A stretch of DNA of 64,000 nt from Pseudomonadota bacterium (GTDB lineage Bacteria; Pseudomonadota; Alphaproteobacteria; SHVZ01): assembly GCA_016195085.1 (NCBI GenBank), contig JACQAG010000055.1, forward strand, positions 62,001 to 126,000, written 5' to 3'. Below are positions 27,672 to 36,139 of the stretch, piece by piece (within the stretch, counting starts at the first letter, position 1; every line of letters begins with the position of its first letter). The notes under the pieces are model-generated. The model made no database searches. It was not told where the DNA came from and was given only the letters and a program-made list of their open reading frames with translations. Both the position numbers and the translations under genes were made by a program.

Positions 27672-29024
27672 TCATCCTGAGCCCGGCGACTTTGCTCCCG
27701 CCGCCAGGTCGAGCGCCTGGCCTTGCTCCAGATAGGGCCGGGGATCGACCGCGTGCTGGCCGCGGCGAAGCTGAAAATGCACCTGCGGCTGGGTGACGCT
27801 GCCGGTGGATCCCACCCGGGCGATGACCTGCCCGCGCTTCACTTCCTCACCCCGATGCACCAGCAGCTTGTCGTTATGCGCATAGGCGCTGACCCAGCCG
27901 CCGGCATGCTTGATCAACAGCAGATTGCCGAAGCCCCTGAGCTCGTTGCCGGCATAGGCGACGACGCCGTTGTCGGCGGCGCGCACCGACGTGCCGGCGG
28001 GGGCCGCGATGTTCATGCCGTCATTGTGCAAGCCGCCCGGCTGCGGTCCGAAATTCGACAGGACGGTGCCCCTGACCGGCCACAGAAAGGCGCGGCCACC
28101 GCGGGGCGGCGGCTCCGGGACGGGCCCACGGGCGATGCGCCGCGTCGGCCCTGACAGGGCGGCAACCTCCGGGGTCGCGGCCCCGCTCCGGCCTGGCTTG
28201 GCTGCGGTGCCCGCGCTCGAAACCGGCTCCTCGGTGGCCCCCGCCCCCGCTTGGCTCACAGCCGGTGCGTGGGGCGTGGCGCTGGGCGCCGTCGGCGCCA
28301 GCAGCGGCACGGTCGGCATCACCGCGGCGGCCGGCGTCGCCTGGCTCTTCTCCGGCAGTGCAGACGGCATTGCTCCTGGAGGGGGGGCTCCCGCAGGCGG
28401 CGCCAGCGCCACCGCCTCGATGCCGGTCTTGGGGGCAGCGGATTCGGTCGCATTCGACACCGGGCCGGCCGCCGCCGGCGGGATCGACGGCGCCATCACC
28501 GCCAGCGCCCGCTGCTCCGGCATGGGACGAGCGCCGGGCTGAGCTGCCTGCTGCGGCGCGCCCTCGACCGGCGCCGGCAGCGCCAGCTTCTGGCCCGATT
28601 GGATGGCAAAGGGCCGCGTCAGACCATTCACCTGCACGAGCGTGCTCATGTCGACGCCGAACCGCCTGGCGATCAGCGTCAGCGTGTCACCGGGCTGCAC
28701 CGTGTAGAAACGCTGCTCTGGCCGGCGCAGCGCCCGGCCCGGCTGCAGCACATAGGGAGGTGTGAGCCCATTCGCATCGATGAGCGCGCGGGCCGGCACG
28801 CCCTCGCGCTGGGCGATGCGATAGAGAGTGTCGCCGGGACGGACGATGAGGTTGCCAGAAGATTGGGTCGCTGCTTGTTGTGAGGCGGGAGGTGCGCTGG
28901 CGACGACCGGCGCGCCGGTCGGTGCCGGCGGACCTTGGCTCGAAACGCAGGCGGCCAGCGCCAGCATCGCCATCGCGATGATGGCGCCACGACCGCGAAT
29001 GGATTTGGTGAGGCTGCGACTCAT
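27672..29024 (-). CDS. nlpD: LysM-M23 lipoprotein-like cell-division factor (NlpD-like)
   Basis: A 450-residue envelope protein. The signal sequence ends in LALAACVSS, a lipobox-type LxxC with Cys near residue 26, so it is probably lipid-anchored. Two LysM repeats bind peptidoglycan (LIVRPGDTLYRIAQREGVP near 57 and FYTVQPGDTLTLIARRFGVD near 107). A long Pro/Ala-rich linker is followed by a C-terminal M23 domain (FLWPVRGTVLSNFGPQPGG). The metal-binding HxxxD and HxH sites are degenerate (GLHNDGMNIA, PQVHFQLR), so it is more likely an amidase activator than an enzyme, as for E. coli NlpD. It ends the surE-pcm-nlpD series. Confidence 0.9.
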   Translation of the reverse strand: MSRSLTKSIRGRGAIIAMAMLALAACVSSQGPPAPTGAPVVASAPPASQQAATQSSGNLIVRPGDTLYRIAQREGVPARALIDANGLTPPYVLQPGRALRRPEQRFYTVQPGDTLTLIARRFGVDMSTLVQVNGLTRPFAIQSGQKLALPAPVEGAPQQAAQPGARPMPEQRALAVMAPSIPPAAAGPVSNATESAAPKTGIEAVALAPPAGAPPPGAMPSALPEKSQATPAAAVMPTVPLLAPTAPSATPHAPAVSQAGAGATEEPVSSAGTAAKPGRSGAATPEVAALSGPTRRIARGPVPEPPPRGGRAFLWPVRGTVLSNFGPQPGGLHNDGMNIAAPAGTSVRAADNGVVAYAGNELRGFGNLLLIKHAGGWVSAYAHNDKLLVHRGEEVKRGQVIARVGSTGSVTQPQVHFQLRRGQHAVDPRPYLEQGQALDLAAGAKSPGSG

Positions 29025-29058
29025 GGCCGCATCAAAATACGGAGCAAAGCGCTGCCGC

Positions 29059-29727
29059 TCAAGCTGCGGAGTCGTCGGCGGCGGTTTGCGTGTCCTCGGG
29101 CATGCCGACGACGAGCGGGACGAAGCGTGCCTGCGACAGCCGCTCCTCGGCAAAACCCGTGGCCTCCCGGCGCACGCGCAAGAGCCATTGGTCGCTGGCG
29201 CGCTCGCCGATCGGCAGCACCATGATGCCGCCGATCGCGAGCTGGTCGGCGAGGGTTTCCGGCACCTCTGCGGCGGCGGCGGTGACGATGATTCGCTCGA
29301 ACGGCGCCTGCTCCTGCCAGCCTTTGCTGCCGTCGCCGACCTTGACGGTGAAGTTGCTGTAGCCCAGCTGATAGAGGCGCCGCTCGGCTTCGCCCGCCAG
29401 ATCCCGGTGCCGCTCGATCGAGTAGGCGCGCCTGGCGAGCTGGCACAAGACGGCGGTCTGATAGCCCGAGCCGGTACCGATCTCGAGCACCTTCATGCGC
29501 TCGCCGGCATCGAGCACCTGGGTCATCAGCGCCACCACCAGGGGCTGGCTGATGGTCTGGCCATGGCCGATGGGGAGCGCGGTATTCTCATAGGCCTGGT
29601 CGGTGAAGGTCGAGGGCACGAAGCTCTCGCGCGGCACCCGCTCGATCGCCGCCAGCACGCGCGTGTCGGTGATGCCGGCGCGACGAAGCTCGAGGATGAG
29701 TCGGATCTTGCGCGCCGCTTGCGTCAC
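29059..29727 (-). CDS. pcm: protein-L-isoaspartate O-methyltransferase
   Basis: Repairs proteins by methylating isoaspartyl residues with S-adenosylmethionine. 222 residues. The N-terminal AIERVPRESFVP and the SAM-binding VLEIGTGSGYQTAVLCQLA near residues 79-97 are family hallmarks, as are YSIERH and the C-terminal PIGERASDQWLLRV. The ATG at 29727 overlaps the surE stop codon by four bases (ATGA), so translation is coupled. The order surE-pcm-nlpD is conserved in proteobacteria. Confidence 0.96.
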   Translation of the reverse strand: MTQAARKIRLILELRRAGITDTRVLAAIERVPRESFVPSTFTDQAYENTALPIGHGQTISQPLVVALMTQVLDAGERMKVLEIGTGSGYQTAVLCQLARRAYSIERHRDLAGEAERRLYQLGYSNFTVKVGDGSKGWQEQAPFERIIVTAAAAEVPETLADQLAIGGIMVLPIGERASDQWLLRVRREATGFAEERLSQARFVPLVVGMPEDTQTAADDSAA

Positions 29728-30506
29728 TTGAACAGCGGCTGCAGCCGCTTCAAGGTCGGCTCATCGGTCAAGTTGAGGTCGATCGGCGTCATCGCGATGC
29801 GCCCCTGGCGAAGGACCCAAAGATCGGTGCCGCGCAGCGCTTCGTCTTCGGTGCGAGCATCGCCGATCCACCAATAGAGCCGCCCGCGTGGATCGGTGCT
29901 CTGCACCAAACTGTCGCCGAGCTTCCGCCGCCCCTGCCGGGCAAGCGTGACGCCGCGCACTTCCGCCACCGGCAAATTGGGAAAGTTGATGTTGATCAGG
30001 ACGCCGTCAGGCCAGCCCGCCTTGGCGAGCTTGCGGATGAGCTTCGGGGCGAAATGCTCCGCGGTCGCCCAATGGGGATGCTTGTTCCAAGCCACACCGA
30101 GACTCAAGGCGACCGCGGGAACGCCGAGCAGGGTTGCCTCCATCGCCGCGGCGATGGTGCCGGAGTAGGTCACGTCCTCGCCCATATTGGCGCCGCGATT
30201 GACCCCGGACAGGACCAAGGTCGGCCGATGATCCTTGAGCAGATGGTTGATCGCCAGCAGCACGCAGTCGGTCGGCGTCCCATCGACCGCGAATCGCCGA
30301 GCAGAGACCCTGCGCATGCGCAGCGGCTGACGCAAGGTCAAAGAATGCCCGGCGCCGGACTGCTCCTGCTCAGGCGCCACCGTCCATACGTCTTTGGTCA
30401 GACTGCGCGCGATCCGCTCCAAGACCTTGAGACCGGGGGCGTAAATGCCGTCGTCGTTGCTGACGAGAATGCGAGCCTTCGACCAGTCGATCGGAAACTT
30501 AGCCAC
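29724..30506 (-). CDS. surE: 5'-nucleotidase SurE
   Basis: Metal-dependent nucleoside monophosphate phosphatase linked to stationary-phase survival. 260 residues. The metal-binding Asp pair is in [14 protein letters not shown] near residue 12, and [20 protein letters not shown] near residues 95-114 is the second conserved block. The GTG start at 30506 overlaps the end of serS by eight bases; the longer in-frame readings run inside serS. Typical length for the family. Part of the serS-surE-pcm-nlpD operon. Confidence 0.95.
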   Translation of the reverse strand: MAKFPIDWSKARILVSNDDGIYAPGLKVLERIARSLTKDVWTVAPEQEQSGAGHSLTLRQPLRMRRVSARRFAVDGTPTDCVLLAINHLLKDHRPTLVLSGVNRGANMGEDVTYSGTIAAAMEATLLGVPAVALSLGVAWNKHPHWATAEHFAPKLIRKLAKAGWPDGVLININFPNLPVAEVRGVTLARQGRRKLGDSLVQSTDPRGRLYWWIGDARTEDEALRGTDLWVLRQGRIAMTPIDLNLTDEPTLKRLQPLFK

Positions 30507-31776
30507 GGGCTTTGATCGCCTCGAGCCCGCCGAGATAGGGTCTGAGCGCTTTTGGAATCTCGATGCTGCCGTCTTCACGCTGATAGTTCTCCAGAATGGC
30601 GATGAGGGTGCGCCCGATGGCCAAGCCGGAGCCATTCAGCGTATGCACCAGGCGGGTCTGCTTCTCGCCGGTGGGACGGAAGCGCGCTTTCATGCGCCGT
30701 GCCTGGAAATCGCCGCAGTTCGAGCAGCTCGAGATCTCGCGAAAGCGCTCCTGCCCGGGGAGCCAGACCTCGATGTCGTAAGTCTTGCGTGCGGCAAAGC
30801 CCATGTCGCCGGTGCACAGCACCACCACCCGATAGGGCAGCTCGAGCCGTTGCAACACCGTCTCCGCTGCGTTGGTCATGCGCTCATGTTCGGCTTCGGA
30901 GCGGTCGGGATGCGCGATCGAGACCAGCTCGACCTTGTTGAACTGATGCTGGCGCAGCATGCCGCGGGTGTCCTTGCCGGCAGCACCAGCCTCCGAGCGG
31001 AAGCAGGGCGTGAACGCCGTGAAGCGCCGCGGCAGCTCGCCCTCCTCGAGGATGCTGTCAGCCGCCAAGTTGGTAAGCGGCACCTCGGCGGTCGGGATCA
31101 GCCAGTAGCCGTCGGTGGTTCGGAACTGGTCTTCGGCGAATTTCGGCAGTTGGCCGGTGCCGTAGAGCACGTGATCGCGCACCAGGAGCGGCGGCTGGAT
31201 CTCCTGATAGCCGAACTCGCTGGTGTGGATATCGAGCATGAAGGCGGCGAGCGCGCGTTCCATGCGGGCAAAGGCGCCCTTCAGCACGACGAAGCGGGCA
31301 CCGGAGAGCTTGGCCGCCGCCTCGAAGTCCATGAGACCGAGGGCCTCGCCCAGCTCGAAATGCTCCTGCGCCTTGAAGTTACGCCGCTTCGGCTCGCCGA
31401 TCCGGCGCAATTCCCGGTTCTGGCTCTCATCCTTGCCGTCCGGCACATCGGCGGCGGGCAGGTTCGGTAGGGATTCCAGGATGCCTTCGAGCTCGGCCGC
31501 CAGCACCTTGTCGGCGGCTTCCAGCTCGGGCACACGCTCCTTCAGCCGGGCGACCTCGGCCATGAGCGCGTCGGCATCACCGCCTTCGCGCTTGAGGCGC
31601 CCGACCTCCTTCGATGCCTCGTTGCGGCGCGCCTGCAGGCCTTGCAGCTCGGTCTGCACTTGCCGGCGCCGCTGATCCAGCTCCAGGATGCGCGCCGATT
31701 GCGGCTCCAGGCCGCGGCGCATGCAGGCACCGTCGAACCCGGCGGGATCGTCACGCACTGCCTTGAGATCGATCAT
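30499..31776 (-). CDS. serS: serine-tRNA ligase
   Basis: Class II aminoacyl-tRNA synthetase charging tRNA-Ser and tRNA-Sec. 425 residues. The N-terminal two-helix coiled-coil arm (about 28-100, rich in Arg/Glu) is followed by the catalytic core: motif 2 is [20 protein letters not shown] near residues 260-279 and motif 3 is [18 protein letters not shown] near residue 380, ending in [13 protein letters not shown]. It is preceded by tatC and coupled to surE by an eight-base overlap. Confidence 0.98.
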   Translation of the reverse strand: MIDLKAVRDDPAGFDGACMRRGLEPQSARILELDQRRRQVQTELQGLQARRNEASKEVGRLKREGGDADALMAEVARLKERVPELEAADKVLAAELEGILESLPNLPAADVPDGKDESQNRELRRIGEPKRRNFKAQEHFELGEALGLMDFEAAAKLSGARFVVLKGAFARMERALAAFMLDIHTSEFGYQEIQPPLLVRDHVLYGTGQLPKFAEDQFRTTDGYWLIPTAEVPLTNLAADSILEEGELPRRFTAFTPCFRSEAGAAGKDTRGMLRQHQFNKVELVSIAHPDRSEAEHERMTNAAETVLQRLELPYRVVVLCTGDMGFAARKTYDIEVWLPGQERFREISSCSNCGDFQARRMKARFRPTGEKQTRLVHTLNGSGLAIGRTLIAILENYQREDGSIEIPKALRPYLGGLEAIKARG

Positions 31777-31862
31777 GAATCGCTATCCGGTGAGGGCGCC
31801 CGTTTATACGGGCATGGCAGGCGAGCGTCCAGCATCGTTCACAATCAGCGGGCGAAGCCCGG

Positions 31863-32693
31863 CTACTCGGCGGCGCCCGTCTTGCCGGCGGCAGCCGCCT
31901 CCTCTTCCCGCTCCAGCCGTTCCTGCTCGGCTTCGCGCTTGGCCCGGTCTTTCTCGATCATGCGGGCGATTACGATGGAGATCTCGTAGAGGATGATGAT
32001 CGGCACCGCGAGCGCCACCTGGCTGATGACATCGGGCGGCGTCAGCACCGCGGCGGCGACGAAGGAGAGCACGATCGCATAGCGCCGCTTGCTTGAGAGC
32101 TGCTCGGCCGAGACCATGCCGGCCCGCGCCAACAGCGCCAGCAGCACCGGCAATTGGAAGGCGATGCCGAAAGCGAAGATGAGGTGCATGACCAGCGAGA
32201 GGTACTGGTCGACCTTGGCCTCGAGCTGGATCGGCAGCTCGTCCGGCCCGCCTGGAGTCTCGAAGGAGAGGAAGAACTTCCAGGCGAGCGGAAAGATCAC
32301 GTAGTAGACCAAGGCGCCACCGCTGAAGAACAGGACCGGTGTGGCCACCAGGAACGGCAGGAACGCCTTCCTCTCGTGCTTGTAGAGCCCGGGCGCGATG
32401 AACATCCAGAGCTGGGTTGCCACGATCGGAAACGAGATGAAGGCGGCGGCGAACATCGACACCTTGATGTAGGTGAAGAACGCCTCGTAGAGCGCCGTGT
32501 AGATCAGCCGCCGATTCTGTCCTTCCAGCAGATGGGAGAGCGGCTCGACCAGGAAGGCGAAGATATGCCGGGACACCGCATAGCAGAGCAGAAACGCGAT
32601 GATGAAGGCGATGAACGACTTGATCAACCGCGAGCGCAGCTCAATCAGGTGGTCCATCAGCGGCATGCGCGTGTCGTCGGCGTCGCCTGACAT
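31863..32693 (-). CDS. tatC: Sec-independent protein translocase TatC
   Basis: Core of the twin-arginine receptor complex that recognises RR signal peptides of folded proteins. 276 residues with six membrane helices. The conserved start DDTRMPLMDHLIELRSRLIKS, followed by a Phe/Ile-rich first helix, and the block FETPGGPDELPIQLEAKVDQYL are TatC landmarks. The C-terminal tail is highly charged (Glu/Arg/Ala). The ATG at 32693 is preferred to an upstream TTG in frame. It is separated from tatB by a 219-base gap holding a palindromic repeat. Confidence 0.96.
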   Translation of the reverse strand: MSGDADDTRMPLMDHLIELRSRLIKSFIAFIIAFLLCYAVSRHIFAFLVEPLSHLLEGQNRRLIYTALYEAFFTYIKVSMFAAAFISFPIVATQLWMFIAPGLYKHERKAFLPFLVATPVLFFSGGALVYYVIFPLAWKFFLSFETPGGPDELPIQLEAKVDQYLSLVMHLIFAFGIAFQLPVLLALLARAGMVSAEQLSSKRRYAIVLSFVAAAVLTPPDVISQVALAVPIIILYEISIVIARMIEKDRAKREAEQERLEREEEAAAAGKTGAAE

Positions 32694-32739
32694 TACGGAT
32701 AACCAATCCAAGAATCACAGCCTGGCAGCACGTCCAACA

Positions 32740-32835
32740 AAGTCGTCATGCGCGGGCTTGACCCGCGCATCCACGTCGTACCGTCGCACAATCGAAGACG
32801 TGGATGCTCGGACCAAGTCCGGGCATGGCGGATTG
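32740..32835. repeat. palindromic repeat between tatC and tatB
   Basis: Non-coding element in which GCATCCACGTC pairs with GACGTGGATGC about 20 bases later, and an outer CATGCGCGGGCTTG pairs with CAAGTCCGGGCATG. In sequence style it matches the CGTCATGCCCGGGCTTG-type repeats scattered through many alphaproteobacterial genomes. It interrupts the tat operon and may act as a transcript stabiliser or partial terminator. Confidence 0.7.
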
Positions 32836-32912
32836 GGCTAGCGTTCGCGCATCCGCGGACGGCTTTTTCAAGACCACCAACTCCAAGCCTAACAGCCATC
32901 TCTGCCATCGTT

Positions 32913-33431
32913 CTATGACGCGGCCTTGGCGGGCGGGGCCGGCTCGCTGGCGATGGCCGGGTTCGGGCCGGGTGCGGGAGCACCGACCGGCTCCGCCGGC
33001 TCGAGGGCGGCCGGGCTTGGCGTCGGCGGGGCGACCTCGACCGAAGCGCTTGGCGAGGCCAGCGGCGCCAATGTCTCGCTCGCCGCCGCCTCCGCCGAAA
33101 ATTCGGGAGCGGGCGGAGAGAGCGCCGATGGCGGCTCGGTCAAGTCCGGAGGGGCTTCGAATGCCTTCTGCATCTCGCCGCCGGGATCGACCGACTGCTT
33201 CACGTCCTCGACCACTCCCGAGGTCGCCTTTTCAATCTGGTTTTTGAGGTCGCTTAGCTCGGCCTCGCGCATCATCTCGTCGACGTTGCGCTGAAAATCC
33301 GCCGCCAGCTCGCGGGCCTTGCGGATCCATTGGGTGAGCGCACGCAGGACTTTCGGCAAGTCCTTCGGCCCGATGACCACGAGCGCCACCGCGGCGATCA
33401 CCAGGAGCTCGTTCCAGCTGATGTCGAACAT
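32913..33431 (-). CDS. tatB: Sec-independent protein translocase TatB
   Basis: Partners TatC in the Tat receptor. 172 residues: one N-terminal helix (MFDISWNELLVIAAVALVVI) followed by the conserved GPKDLPKVLR and an amphipathic helix, then a long Pro/Ala/Glu tail of about 90 residues with low complexity. The glutamate in the helix (NELL) is the TatB signature. 42 bases separate it from tatA. Confidence 0.95.
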   Translation of the reverse strand: MFDISWNELLVIAAVALVVIGPKDLPKVLRALTQWIRKARELAADFQRNVDEMMREAELSDLKNQIEKATSGVVEDVKQSVDPGGEMQKAFEAPPDLTEPPSALSPPAPEFSAEAAASETLAPLASPSASVEVAPPTPSPAALEPAEPVGAPAPGPNPAIASEPAPPAKAAS

Positions 33432-33473
33432 GGGGCGAGCGCGGTACCTCCGGCGCCGACAGCCGGATCGGCG

Positions 33474-33734
33474 TTAGGAGCGAGCCGGCTGGTCCGTCCG
33501 CGGATGGGTCGGCGCCGCCGCGTCGTGCGGCTGGGTCGGGCCCATCGCGTCCGCCTTGATGGCGGTCGCCGGCTGTCCGGCCTGCGCCTCACCCTCCTCG
33601 GCCAGCCCGCGCTTGAAGGCCTTCAAACCCTTGCCGAAGTCGCCCATCAGCTTCGAGATCTTGCCGCCGCCACCGAATAGGATGAGGACGACAGCGAGAA
33701 CGATGAGCCAATGCCAAATGCTGAAGCTACCCAT
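33474..33734 (-). CDS. tatA: Sec-independent protein translocase TatA
   Basis: Forms the protein-conducting Tat pore. 86 residues. The single helix ([21 protein letters not shown]) is followed by [20 protein letters not shown], the usual hinge and amphipathic helix, then an Ala/Pro-rich tail. The ATG at 33734 is chosen over one 54 bases upstream because TatA starts directly with its helix. First gene of the tatABC-serS-surE-pcm-nlpD run; the scpAB genes often found upstream in alphaproteobacteria are absent here. Confidence 0.95.
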   Translation of the reverse strand: MGSFSIWHWLIVLAVVLILFGGGGKISKLMGDFGKGLKAFKRGLAEEGEAQAGQPATAIKADAMGPTQPHDAAAPTHPRTDQPARS

Positions 33735-33845
33735 TGCACCACTCCCGACAATGCCGCTTCTTTTTAATGGTTTCCGCGGCAAACACAAAGTTCTGTCTTA
33801 AGGCCTGCAATTCCTTGCGGGATGAAGCCGCTAGGACTGCGGCGC

Positions 33846-34295
33846 CTACTTCATCTGGGCCGCACAGGCCTCCGCAATGGCACGCGCCTCCGGATCGCCC
33901 AGGGGCTGGCCGTTGTAATAGGCCCGCCCGTCCTTCACCGTGACATAGCCAAGATAGGCCTTGGCGTCGAAGGCCGGGGTCTTGGTCGTTTTGGCGCTGG
34001 ATCCGCCGGCAACTCCGGGAAGCGTGCGCGTGATCTCGATCGCAAAATCCTTCGGCACCTCGATCCGCCGGCGGTTCCCAAGATCGGCCGGGGCGACCGC
34101 GCGTCCCTGGGCATCCACACCGGGCTGATACTTGACCCCCGGGGGCGTCTTGTAGACCTGGATGTTGCTGCAATCATTGGGAGTAATGGCGATCCGCGAG
34201 GCCCCTGACGGTGCCTGCTGGGCCGCCGCCGGCATGCCTGCGCAAACCAGGGCAGCGATGATCGTCCGCTGCCAATTCAGCCTCTTTGTGGACAT
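33846..34295 (-). CDS. secreted protein of unknown function
   Basis: A 149-residue exported protein. The signal peptide is residues 1-25 (TIIAALVCAGMPAAAQQ). The mature part has two cysteines (DCSNIQVYK and EACAAQMK) that could form a disulphide bridge, and no recognised domain. The ATG at 34295 is preferred to one 30 bases upstream because the positively charged N-region (STKRLNWQR) follows it. It lies upstream of tatA on the same strand with a 111-base gap; a link to Tat export is not supported. Both ends lack neighbours that would suggest a role. Confidence 0.7.
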   Translation of the reverse strand: MSTKRLNWQRTIIAALVCAGMPAAAQQAPSGASRIAITPNDCSNIQVYKTPPGVKYQPGVDAQGRAVAPADLGNRRRIEVPKDFAIEITRTLPGVAGGSSAKTTKTPAFDAKAYLGYVTVKDGRAYYNGQPLGDPEARAIAEACAAQMK

Positions 34296-34377
34296 GGCGC
34301 TTAGATGGGCCTCGCCCGGGAACAATACGAGACCCAGCCATTATCGCATGACGGGTCGACGTCCTGACGCTTTTCTC

Positions 34378-34406
34378 GTGACGCCGGGCACGAAATCGAC
34401 TAGGTT
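34378..34406 (+). promoter_or_regulatory. candidate promoter of the small RNA
   Basis: GTGACG (34378-34383) and TAGGTT (34401-34406) are separated by 17 bases and match the -35 and -10 consensus at about four of six positions each. They lie on the plus strand, with a possible start near 34413. Confidence 0.4.
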
Positions 34407-34412
34407 CGGCCA

Positions 34413-34577
34413 ACTGAAAAAGGCTGAAAAAGAGCGCGCCACAGAGCGCAGCGCGGCCCGAGTTTAGGGAGGAAACGCCAACAGGCGTCTGGAAGGGACA
34501 GCGTCCCTTACCAAAATCATAAATGCATACGCGCCTACAGCATGGCAAGACCCAAAATGGATCTTGCCATTTTTATT
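34413..34577 (+). ncRNA. candidate small RNA with three hairpins and a terminator
   Basis: Non-coding stretch between two minus-strand genes. Successive hairpins are ACGCC-AACA-GGCGT (34475-34488), AAGGGAC-AGC-GTCCCTT (34493-34509, perfect 7-bp stem) and a strong terminator stem (34542-34570). An unpaired GGAGG lies just before the first hairpin but no start codon follows at a usable distance, so it is not a small coding gene. No known RNA family was recognised; I considered 6S, SRP and tmRNA and none of their signatures is present. Confidence 0.45.
34542..34577 (+). terminator. intrinsic terminator on the plus strand
   Basis: Stem ATGGCAAGA/TCTTGCCAT (34542-34550 and 34562-34570) extended inward by three pairs around an AAA loop, followed by TTTTT then ATT. 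The T-run is only on the plus strand, although both flanking genes are on the minus strand. Confidence 0.8.
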
Positions 34578-34655
34578 GTGCGGATTTCTGCAGAATTGAT
34601 TGAGCTATAGGCACAAGCCGAGAAATTGATCGGGTTGTTGCTCAAACCAACGGCA

Positions 34656-35213
34656 TCATTTCTTGCGGCTGCGGTGGCGGTCCTTGCCCATCCACGGTGG
34701 ATTGAGCTTGGCGATCTGTCGGTAGACCGGGCAACCGGCGTCATGCGCGCCCGGCAGATAGCCGATGCTCATCAGGAACTCGCCCACGATCTCGCCGCCG
34801 GTGAAGCGGAAGGTGCGCTTGAACAGCTTGACCCAGTCGGCCTTCTCCAACGGATGGTGGCGATGGATCCACTGGGCGAAGGAGCCGTGCTCGCGCGCCA
34901 GCGCGAGGATGACGCCGGCATTGTGGATGACGGCGTCGATCTTCAGGCGATTGCGGATGATGCCGGCATCCGCCATGAGACGCGCCCGCTCCTTGGCACC
35001 ATAGGCGGCGACCCGCGCCGGCTCGAAGCCTTGGAACGCCGCGCTGAACGCTTCGCGTTTGCGCAAGATAGTGAGCCAGGACAAGCCCGCCTGGTTGATC
35101 TCCAGCGCCAGGCGCTCGAACAGCACGGAGTCGGAGTCGACCGGGAAGCCGTATTCGCCGTCGTGATAGGGCGCATGGAAGGGGTGGCCGGGGGCGATGT
35201 CGCAGTAGCTCAT
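34656..35213 (-). CDS. tag: DNA-3-methyladenine glycosylase I
   Basis: Removes 3-methyladenine from alkylated DNA as the first step of base-excision repair. 185 residues. The zinc-binding set is intact: Cys4 (MSYCDI), His17 (APYHDGEYG) and the C-terminal His and Cys of GAHDAGCPVY. The core has LFERLALEINQAGLSW near residues 31-46 and the helix-hairpin-helix region FQGFEPARVAAYG. The ATG at 35213 shares one base with the DUF1467 stop codon (TGATG), so the two are coupled. The 360 bases after it hold only the candidate small RNA. Confidence 0.95.
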   Translation of the reverse strand: MSYCDIAPGHPFHAPYHDGEYGFPVDSDSVLFERLALEINQAGLSWLTILRKREAFSAAFQGFEPARVAAYGAKERARLMADAGIIRNRLKIDAVIHNAGVILALAREHGSFAQWIHRHHPLEKADWVKLFKRTFRFTGGEIVGEFLMSIGYLPGAHDAGCPVYRQIAKLNPPWMGKDRHRSRKK

Positions 35214-35449
35214 CAGGGCTCTCGGAAGCTGAAGAGATCGAGTTGGATGACGGCGATTATAGCGGCGGAAATCACCGCGGTGATTGCCGTGGTGACGGCC
35301 GCCTTCCACCAGAGATGCGGATGCTCGGGCGCGCTTTCGGCGAAGCCCGGCTCGGTCTTCTCCGGGATCTCCACCCTCCAGGGCAAGACCGCGAACCAGA
35401 CGATCGACCAGGTGATGATGAAGACCAGGACGGCGCTCGTCCACGCCAT
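35213..35449 (-). CDS. DUF1467 family membrane protein
   Basis: A 78-residue protein with two membrane helices, near residues 5-24 (SAVLVFIITWSIVWFAVLP) and 49-70 (AAVTTAITAVISAAIIAVIQ). The first helix, followed by WRVEIPE, is typical of DUF1467, a small alphaproteobacterial family usually found next to mce and proS. Its function is unknown. The start lies three bases from the left end of the 270-bp nested palindrome, so its ribosome-binding site is supplied by that element. Confidence 0.85.
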   Translation of the reverse strand: MAWTSAVLVFIITWSIVWFAVLPWRVEIPEKTEPGFAESAPEHPHLWWKAAVTTAITAVISAAIIAVIQLDLFSFREP

Positions 35450-35451
35450 GG

Positions 35452-35721
35452 CTAGCCCCTATTTCTCGCCAGGATCGGGAGCAGCGTCGCATCGCGCGGG
35501 TCGCCCCGCAAGGAGCGGGCCGAAAAGCGTAGCATAGCTACGGTTGAGGCCCGCGACGACGTCGGGCGACCCGCGCGATGCGACCCGAAGGGACGGGCTC
35601 CTGCGATCACATGCCGCGTCAAGCCGCTCGACCGATGCTCTGCATCGCTCTTCGCGGCTTTCCTCGCCTGTGATCGCATGAGCCCGTCGCTGCCCCGATC
35701 CTGGCGAGAAATAGGGGCTAG
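35452..35721. repeat. 270-bp nested-palindrome element with terminal inverted repeats
   Basis: The ends (35452-35486 and 35688-35721) are inverted copies over about 34 bases with a single extra base, starting CTAGCCCCTATTTCTCGCC. Between them lie two further palindromes: arm 1 with perfect 21-base arms (35486-35506 and 35564-35584), enclosing GCGGGCC/GGCCCGC and CGTAGC/GCTACG, and arm 2 with 20-base arms and one mismatch (35592-35611 and 35669-35688), enclosing AAGCCGC/GCGGCTT and CGATGC/GCATCG. The whole can fold as a three-way junction. There is no open reading frame of note. The mce stop codon TAG lies in the right end. It looks like a miniature mobile element. Confidence 0.85.
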
Positions 35722-36122
35722 GCCTGCTCCAGCTCGATGAGGGTGCCGTGAAAATCCTTGGGGTGCAGGAACAGGACCGGCTTGCCATGGGCGCCAATGC
35801 GGGGCTCGCCGTCGCCAAGCACGCGGGCCCCTTGATGCTTGAGGCGATCACGCGCAGCCAGGATGTCCTCGACCTCGTAGCAAACGTGGTGGATGCCGCC
35901 CGCGGGATTACGCTCGAGGTAACCCCGGATCGGCGAGGAGTCGCCGAGCGGCTCCAAAAGCTCGATCTTGGTGTTGGGCAGCTCGACGAACACCGTGGTG
36001 ACACCATGCTCCGGCATCGCCACGGAAGCCGAGACGCTGGCCCCCAGCACCGATCGATAGGTGTCCGCCGCCTTCGCCGCATCCGGGACGGCGATTGCGA
36101 CGTGGTTCAACCGGCCGATCAT
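35718..36122 (-). CDS. mce: methylmalonyl-CoA epimerase
   Basis: Interconverts the (R) and (S) forms of methylmalonyl-CoA in propionate breakdown. 134 residues of vicinal-oxygen-chelate fold, with metal ligands in LNHVAIAVPD (His near 7), GGIHHVCYEVED (His near 78) and the terminal Glu of TLIELEQA. The ATG at 36122 has GAGGGG seven bases upstream and is preferred to one 21 bases further up. The coding end is shortened or fixed by the TAG at the border of the 270-bp element, which comes directly after the usual end of the fold, so the protein looks complete. Confidence 0.93.
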   Translation of the reverse strand: MIGRLNHVAIAVPDAAKAADTYRSVLGASVSASVAMPEHGVTTVFVELPNTKIELLEPLGDSSPIRGYLERNPAGGIHHVCYEVEDILAARDRLKHQGARVLGDGEPRIGAHGKPVLFLHPKDFHGTLIELEQA

Positions 36123-36139
36123 GAATGTCCCCTCGCCCA

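Noticed and set aside
34162-34467. A 101-codon plus-strand frame near the small RNA
   Set aside because: It is mostly antisense to the secreted-protein gene, has no ribosome-binding site and runs across the probable promoter and first part of the RNA.
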